Below are positions 7,037 to 10,499 of a DNA stretch of 10,499 nt, piece by piece. The notes beneath the pieces are model-generated. The model was not told the DNA's origin and searched no databases. It was given only the letters and a program-made list of their open reading frames with translations. The stretch covers positions 1 through 10,499 of the forward strand of contig CADWAF010001609.1 in the NCBI GenBank assembly GCA_902984215.1. The letters are read 5' to 3'. A program made the translations under genes and the position numbers. The DNA is from Willaertia magna. Taxonomy: Eukaryota; Heterolobosea; Eutetramitea; Acrasida; Naegleriidae. Position 1 is the first letter of the stretch; every line of letters starts with the position of its first letter.

Positions 7037-7560
7037 AATTTTATATAATTTATACTTAAAAAATTAAACTAAAAATTCAATATATATCTTATAAATTTAT
7101 TTAATTCTTTACTTTTAAATTTAAAAATATTACTTTTATTATAATTTTATTTAAATTTTTTTTTATTATTAAAATAATTCTTAATAATTAATATAACTCT
7201 ATTTTTAGTTGATTTTTTATTTAAATTTATTTTATTTTTACTAGTTATAATTAAGTTATTATAAAAGATTATATTTAAATATTTTATATAATTAATAATA
7301 ATTTTTATATTTTTTAATTGATTATAATTAATATTTTAATTATTAAATATTATTTATTTTAAATTAATTAAATTTAATATTATTTTTATTATAATTAATA
7401 AATTTAATAGTAACTATTATATTTTTATTTTTTAAATTCTTTTAATTGTAATATTATATTTAATTTTAATTATAAATAAATCTACTATTTTTTCTTAAAA
7501 CATTTTCATCTTTAATTTTTAATTTAATTTTAATATTTTCAAAGTCTTTTTATTTTTTTA
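6953..7560 (-). pseudogene. decayed coding-like region on the minus strand
   Basis: Reading the minus strand, open pieces follow each other in changing frames. One run (about 7545-7468) reads K-D-F-E-N-I-K-I-K-L-K-I-K-D-E-N-V. Another (about 7335-7150) is open for 62 codons and is followed in the same frame by 25-, 17- and 20-codon pieces, each closed by a single stop. The plus strand here is T-rich with C but almost no G, so the minus strand is purine-rich as expected for coding. Family unknown. Long open runs can arise by chance in T-poor strands, so confidence is low. Confidence 0.28.
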
Positions 7561-7769
7561 AATTATTTAATGATATCAATTTTTTTATAATTAAAATGAA
7601 ATTTTAAATAAGTATTATTATATTATATAAAAATTTATTTTAATAATTTGTATTGAGTTATATTAATGTAATGATAAGTAATAATTTAGTAAAAAAATTA
7701 AATTCAAAAAAGACAATAAAAAAACTGAGATTAAATTTAATTTATAAAAAACAAATTTAATAATTAAAA

Positions 7770-7945
7770 AATAATATAAATTTATACTATTTTTAAAAAT
7801 TAAAAATTAAAAATAACATAATATAAATTTATACTTTTTTTTAAATAAAAATATTAAAAATAATATAAAATTATACTGTTTTTTATTTTTTTGTTTATTA
7901 AAAAATAATAAAAATATTATAAATTTATACTGTTTTTTAAATATA
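7770..7945. repeat. degenerate tandem array built on TATAAATTTATACT
   Basis: Motif copies sit at 7775-7786, 7822-7833, 7864-7875 (variant TATAAAATTATA) and 7918-7929, spaced 47, 42 and 54 bp. Each is followed by ACT and then a T-run (AC plus a longer T-run in the second), and preceded by an A-rich stretch ending AATA or ATTA. This indicates an old tandem duplication of a roughly 47-bp unit. Confidence 0.6.
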
Positions 7946-8262
7946 AAATATTATTATTTTTTTGAAATTTAATATTAAATATTATATTTTATTTAGAAAC
8001 ATAATAATATATTTATTATCTAATCTTATAATAAAAAAAATTTATTATAGTAAATAAATAAATTTATAAAATAAATAAATTTTTAGTTTATAAAAATATA
8101 AAATTATATTTTTTTTATTCAAAAACTCAATAAATTTATACTTTTTTTTCAAAATTTTTAATAAATTTATTTTTTATTTTTCATTTTTATTTTACTATCA
8201 TTTATTAGATATCATAAAATAAATTAATAAAAAACAATAAAAAATTAATTTAATAAATTTTT

Positions 8263-8797
8263 AAATAAAAAAGAATTAAATTTAAAAATATTAACTTTAT
8301 ATATAATTTTTATAATATTTTTAAAACTTTTTATATTAAATATTATTTATAACTTAATAATCTCATAATTATACATATAAAAAAACAAACATTAATCCAT
8401 ACACAAAATATTAAAAATAAATAATTTTTAAATTTTTAATCTATTTTAAAAAGCTGTCTCAATTTATAGTAATTAATAATAAAATAAAAAAATAATTACA
8501 ATTAAAAAATTATATTTTAAAACTTGGATAAATTAATTAATAAATAAATTAACAATAATTATAAATATTTCATCAAGTAACAAAAGATTAAAAAAATATT
8601 AAAAATATTCCATCTAAATAAAAATAATTCTTTATAAAAATAATAAAATTAGTATAAATTTATATTATTTTTTAAAAAAATTTCATTTTTAATTTTTTTT
8701 AAAATAATATTTTAAATAAAAGTTTCATTTTATTAAATAATATAAATTATACTGTTAACAATATAATTTATACTGATTTTACAAAATTTTATAAAAA
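8263..8797. repeat. dispersed AT-rich repeat, copy C (longest)
   Basis: It combines the part shared with copy B (8263-8430), the 65-bp block nearly identical to copy A (8403-8467) and a further block shared with copy A (8667-8797). Relative to copy A about 200 bp is extra between the last two blocks. The extra segment is bounded by direct repeats AATTTATA at 8461-8468 and 8657-8664. The exact palindrome TATAAATTTATA (8653-8664) lies at its right edge. Confidence 0.7.
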
Positions 8798-9018
8798 AAT
8801 AATAAAGATAAATAATTAAAAAATAATAATAAATAATAATCATAAATAAAAATAATTAATATAAATAATTTAAACAAAACCAAAATTAGTTAATTTTAAT
8901 TTTTTAAACATTTTTTAAATATTTTTTAAACAAAAAAATTTTATCTATAATAATAAATCAAAAAATAAAACTATACAAATTTAAAAACATTAAAAATATG
9001 AATTAATTAAATTTAATT

Positions 9019-9055
9019 ATTAGCAATATTGATTATATTGTAAATAATTGCTAAT
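9019..9055. repeat. inverted repeat, 9-bp arms (ATTAGCAAT / ATTGCTAAT)
   Basis: Perfect arms at 9019-9027 and 9047-9055 are separated by 19 bases, at the boundary where the AT island gives way to normal sequence, about 150 bp past the 3' end of the minus-strand coiled-coil gene. It could be a transcript-end hairpin or the edge of an inserted element. Confidence 0.45.
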
Positions 9056-9155
9056 CTAATAAATTGTAGTGGTATATATAACATTAAGGCAAAACCAAAT
9101 ATAATTAAATCTGCTACCTTAGTAAATGAAGAAAAGTTTAGAATAAGGTACAAAG

Positions 9156-9161
9156 TTTATT
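9156..9161 (-). other. possible polyadenylation signal for the coiled-coil gene
   Basis: TTTATT on the plus strand reads AATAAA on the minus strand, about 40 bases downstream of the stop codon of the gene ending at 9201. The hexamer is common by chance in AT-rich DNA. Confidence 0.3.
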
Positions 9162-9200
9162 TAGTTTTCACCGAGTTTCTAAAGTACAGTGGGAAAATTA

Positions 9201-9596
9201 TTATTGAGAGGAACGTATCTGTTTTTCAATAAGCCCATTAACTCTATTCATTTCGTTAAGGAATATAGTATACAAACGATTGAGATCACCAAGAGACATA
9301 TCCCCATACTGTACATCTGATAAGGCACTTTCAATGGAGTCTACATATTCCTTGTTAGATTCTGAGAAGGACACACCTTTGTTTTTGGAAGCGAATTCAA
9401 TTTTTTTGACCAAACTTTTGTGTTCTTTTTCTGCCTCATCGTATTTCTTACTTAAAATTTCATTTTGTTTTCTGGCTAGCTGAAGAGCACCAGCACTATC
9501 GTTGCAGGCTTGTTGCAATTGCACACCTCTTTCTTGCTCTACTAAAATTCTTGCATTGAGACTGTCAACGATTTCGGAGATGTCTTGATTATTCAT
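9201..9596 (-). CDS. hypothetical coiled-coil protein, 131 aa
   Basis: A complete ORF with A-rich start context (AATAATG) and stop TGA at the 9201 end. The protein is hydrophilic and mostly helical. Residues about 5-85 show heptad-like spacing of hydrophobic residues among Glu/Gln/Lys (for example the stretches L-Q-L-A-R-K-Q-N-E-I-L and Y-D-E-A-E-K-E-H-K-S-L), predicting a coiled coil. A second amphipathic region, roughly 90-125, contains S-L-G-D-L-N-R-L-Y. There is no signal peptide, membrane segment or Cys motif. It is probably a small subunit of a larger complex or a structural protein, but I recognise no family and give no function. Codon use is more G+C-rich than in the left plus-strand genes. 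The neighbouring gene is on the same strand 123 bp upstream; separate transcription is likely. Confidence 0.7.
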   Translation of the reverse strand: MNNQDISEIVDSLNARILVEQERGVQLQQACNDSAGALQLARKQNEILSKKYDEAEKEHKSLVKKIEFASKNKGVSFSESNKEYVDSIESALSDVQYGDMSLGDLNRLYTIFLNEMNRVNGLIEKQIRSSQ

Positions 9597-9719
9597 TATT
9601 ATTTTTTGTTTGTTATTGCTTTGGTTTTAATTCCAGCAACAGTAATTTATAGCTCCACAAAACCGGTTCCATAAAAAGGAATTTCTTCTTTTGTCAATAG
9701 TAGCGAAACGGTAAGCATT

Positions 9720-10499
9720 TTACAATAACGTTAAATTCAAGTAAACGAATTCTTGTTCGTCCCGTATATTTTTAACGTCTTCTCTGTCCATTAGTCTAAA
9801 AATCCAAGTTGATTCAATATTATTCATTGCAGAAATTAAAAATACTCTACTATTCACTAAACTCATAAATTTAAATTCATAATTACAGACCTCAGCTTTG
9901 TAAACTAAATCTTGGTTACAAACTAAGGTAATGTCTTCTCCTCCCTTAAATCTATTCACAGCAACTGAATTAGAATAAGTAAATTGCGTTTTATCAATTG
10001 TTTGTTTCATTATCTGTTTAGTTCTCTCCAAATTATATGGATAATGATAAATTCTATACTTCTCAGGCTTAATATCTTTTTGATGAAATAAAACACCATT
10101 CTCAACCTCTTCTGGGATAAACCCATCAGAAAAGAAATAAATAGACTTAGGTAATAAATACAATTTTACTTTTGTTTTCCCACTATAATCAATAAACCTT
10201 TCCATTGTACTTCTCCACAACTGCCTCACCTCAAACAATTCTTTACTTTCGCACTCATCGTTTAACTTTACAGTAGAAGTGTTATCTTTGCGTTCTATCG
10301 TAACATTACAGCTTAATATAGAGTTACTTGACAACTGGACCTTCAATTGAAATTCAGTGTATAATTTTGAAGCAAATAAATAATCAACAGGTGCTTCTCC
10401 GTAATTCACAACCCTTCTCTCTTCATCACTTATAACGAATAAAATATATAATGTTCTCTTCGTTTTAGCCTCAACAACAACCTCTTCTTCTGAATACTT
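9720..10499 (-). CDS. hypothetical protein, 5' end beyond the window
   Basis: The frame is open from the right edge to TAA at 9720-9722: 259 codons without a stop. The GTG at 10407-10409, where an automatic caller might start, is more likely an internal Val. Thirty codons upstream of it are open to the window edge and read as ordinary protein (they include T-L-Y-I-L-F-V-I-S-D-E-E-R-R). The visible part alternates short hydrophobic strands with charged turns (mixed alpha/beta, no transmembrane helix, no signal in view), ending F-V-Y-L-N-L-T-L-L. No catalytic motif or family is recognised. About 35% G+C. Whether introns or more domains lie upstream cannot be seen. Confidence 0.65.
   Translation of the reverse strand, partial: KYSEEEVVVEAKTKRTLYILFVISDEERRVVNYGEAPVDYLFASKLYTEFQLKVQLSSNSILSCNVTIERKDNTSTVKLNDECESKELFEVRQLWRSTMERFIDYSGKTKVKLYLLPKSIYFFSDGFIPEEVENGVLFHQKDIKPEKYRIYHYPYNLERTKQIMKQTIDKTQFTYSNSVAVNRFKGGEDITLVCNQDLVYKAEVCNYEFKFMSLVNSRVFLISAMNNIESTWIFRLMDREDVKNIRDEQEFVYLNLTLL

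Larger units (their letters stand above)
4838..9150. other. extremely AT-rich island without an intact recognisable gene
   Basis: About 4.3 kb is made almost wholly of A and T, with G or C only every 10-20 bases, far beyond the flanking intergenic DNA. Stops occur in all frames apart from the decayed coding-like stretches listed separately. Specific structure exists: three related repeat copies, a dispersed TATAAATTTATA palindrome, a degenerate tandem array and an A-tract microsatellite. In 5743-6130, 6180-6555 and 8800-9010 I see nothing beyond AT-rich low complexity. Possible natures are a decayed transposon cluster, pericentromeric or otherwise silent DNA, or an old insertion. The sequence alone cannot choose between these. 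Confidence 0.7.

Noticed and set aside
7770..7945. CRISPR-like array
   Set aside because: The units are degenerate, the spacers are low-complexity A/T, and the context is eukaryotic; a decayed tandem repeat fits better.
4838..9150. Fragment of mitochondrial or plastid DNA inserted in the nucleus
   Set aside because: No rRNA, tRNA or recognisable respiratory-chain protein segment is visible, and composition is more extreme than usual for protist mitochondrial DNA. A search could still revive the idea.
10407..10409. GTG as the start of the right-most gene
   Set aside because: Nuclear genes of such organisms do not normally start at GTG, and the frame stays open with protein-like sequence for 30 codons upstream to the window edge.

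Overview
The window looks like nuclear DNA of an AT-rich, free-living amoeboid protist. A dictyostelid-type amoeba is my best guess and a heterolobosean is the alternative. The grounds are a HAP2/GCS1 gamete fusogen, a BRO1-domain gene carrying an Asn/Thr/Asp-rich low-complexity insert, one very short GT-AG intron (54 bp), A-rich start contexts, standard stop codons, and extremely AT-rich non-coding DNA. No rRNA, tRNA, CRISPR or bacterial-type operon signal was seen. The species assignment is inference.

Layout. Positions 1-123 are an open frame running in from the left edge. 127-561 (+) is a complete TXNDC17/TRP14-type thioredoxin-fold protein (WCPDC active site). 671-2044 (+) is a BRO1-domain (BROX/ALIX-like) gene with one intron and several frame steps; a further exon-like piece at 2053-2150 ends on a perfect splice donor. 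2163-4187 (-) is a complete, intronless HAP2 with signal peptide, HAP2-GCS1 signature, one transmembrane helix and an unusual cytoplasmic tail (Cys cluster, poly-Lys/acidic-Ser blocks, and a proline-rich end with an SH3-ligand-like motif). 4553-4837 (-) is an unlabelled coding-like frame without a clear start.

From about 4840 to 9150 the sequence becomes an island of roughly 90% or more A+T by eye, with no intact recognisable gene. It is not featureless. It holds broken coding-like frames on both strands, a repeat family present three times (near 5401, 6884 and 8263), at least seven exact copies of the palindrome TATAAATTTATA plus variants, and a degenerate tandem array of that motif. It looks like a graveyard of decayed mobile or duplicated DNA.

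The right end has two minus-strand genes: a 131-residue coiled-coil protein (9201-9596), and a protein of unknown family whose 5' part lies beyond the window (9720-10499).

How the genes work together: no operon or pathway links them. HAP2 (gamete fusion), the BRO1 protein (ESCRT-III membrane remodelling) and TRP14 (cytosolic disulfide reduction) are separate eukaryotic housekeeping or sexual-cycle functions. Base composition is strongly mosaic: the left plus-strand genes are about 25-28% G+C, HAP2 about 40%, the island below 10%, and the right-hand genes about 35-40% (all estimated from sampled lines).
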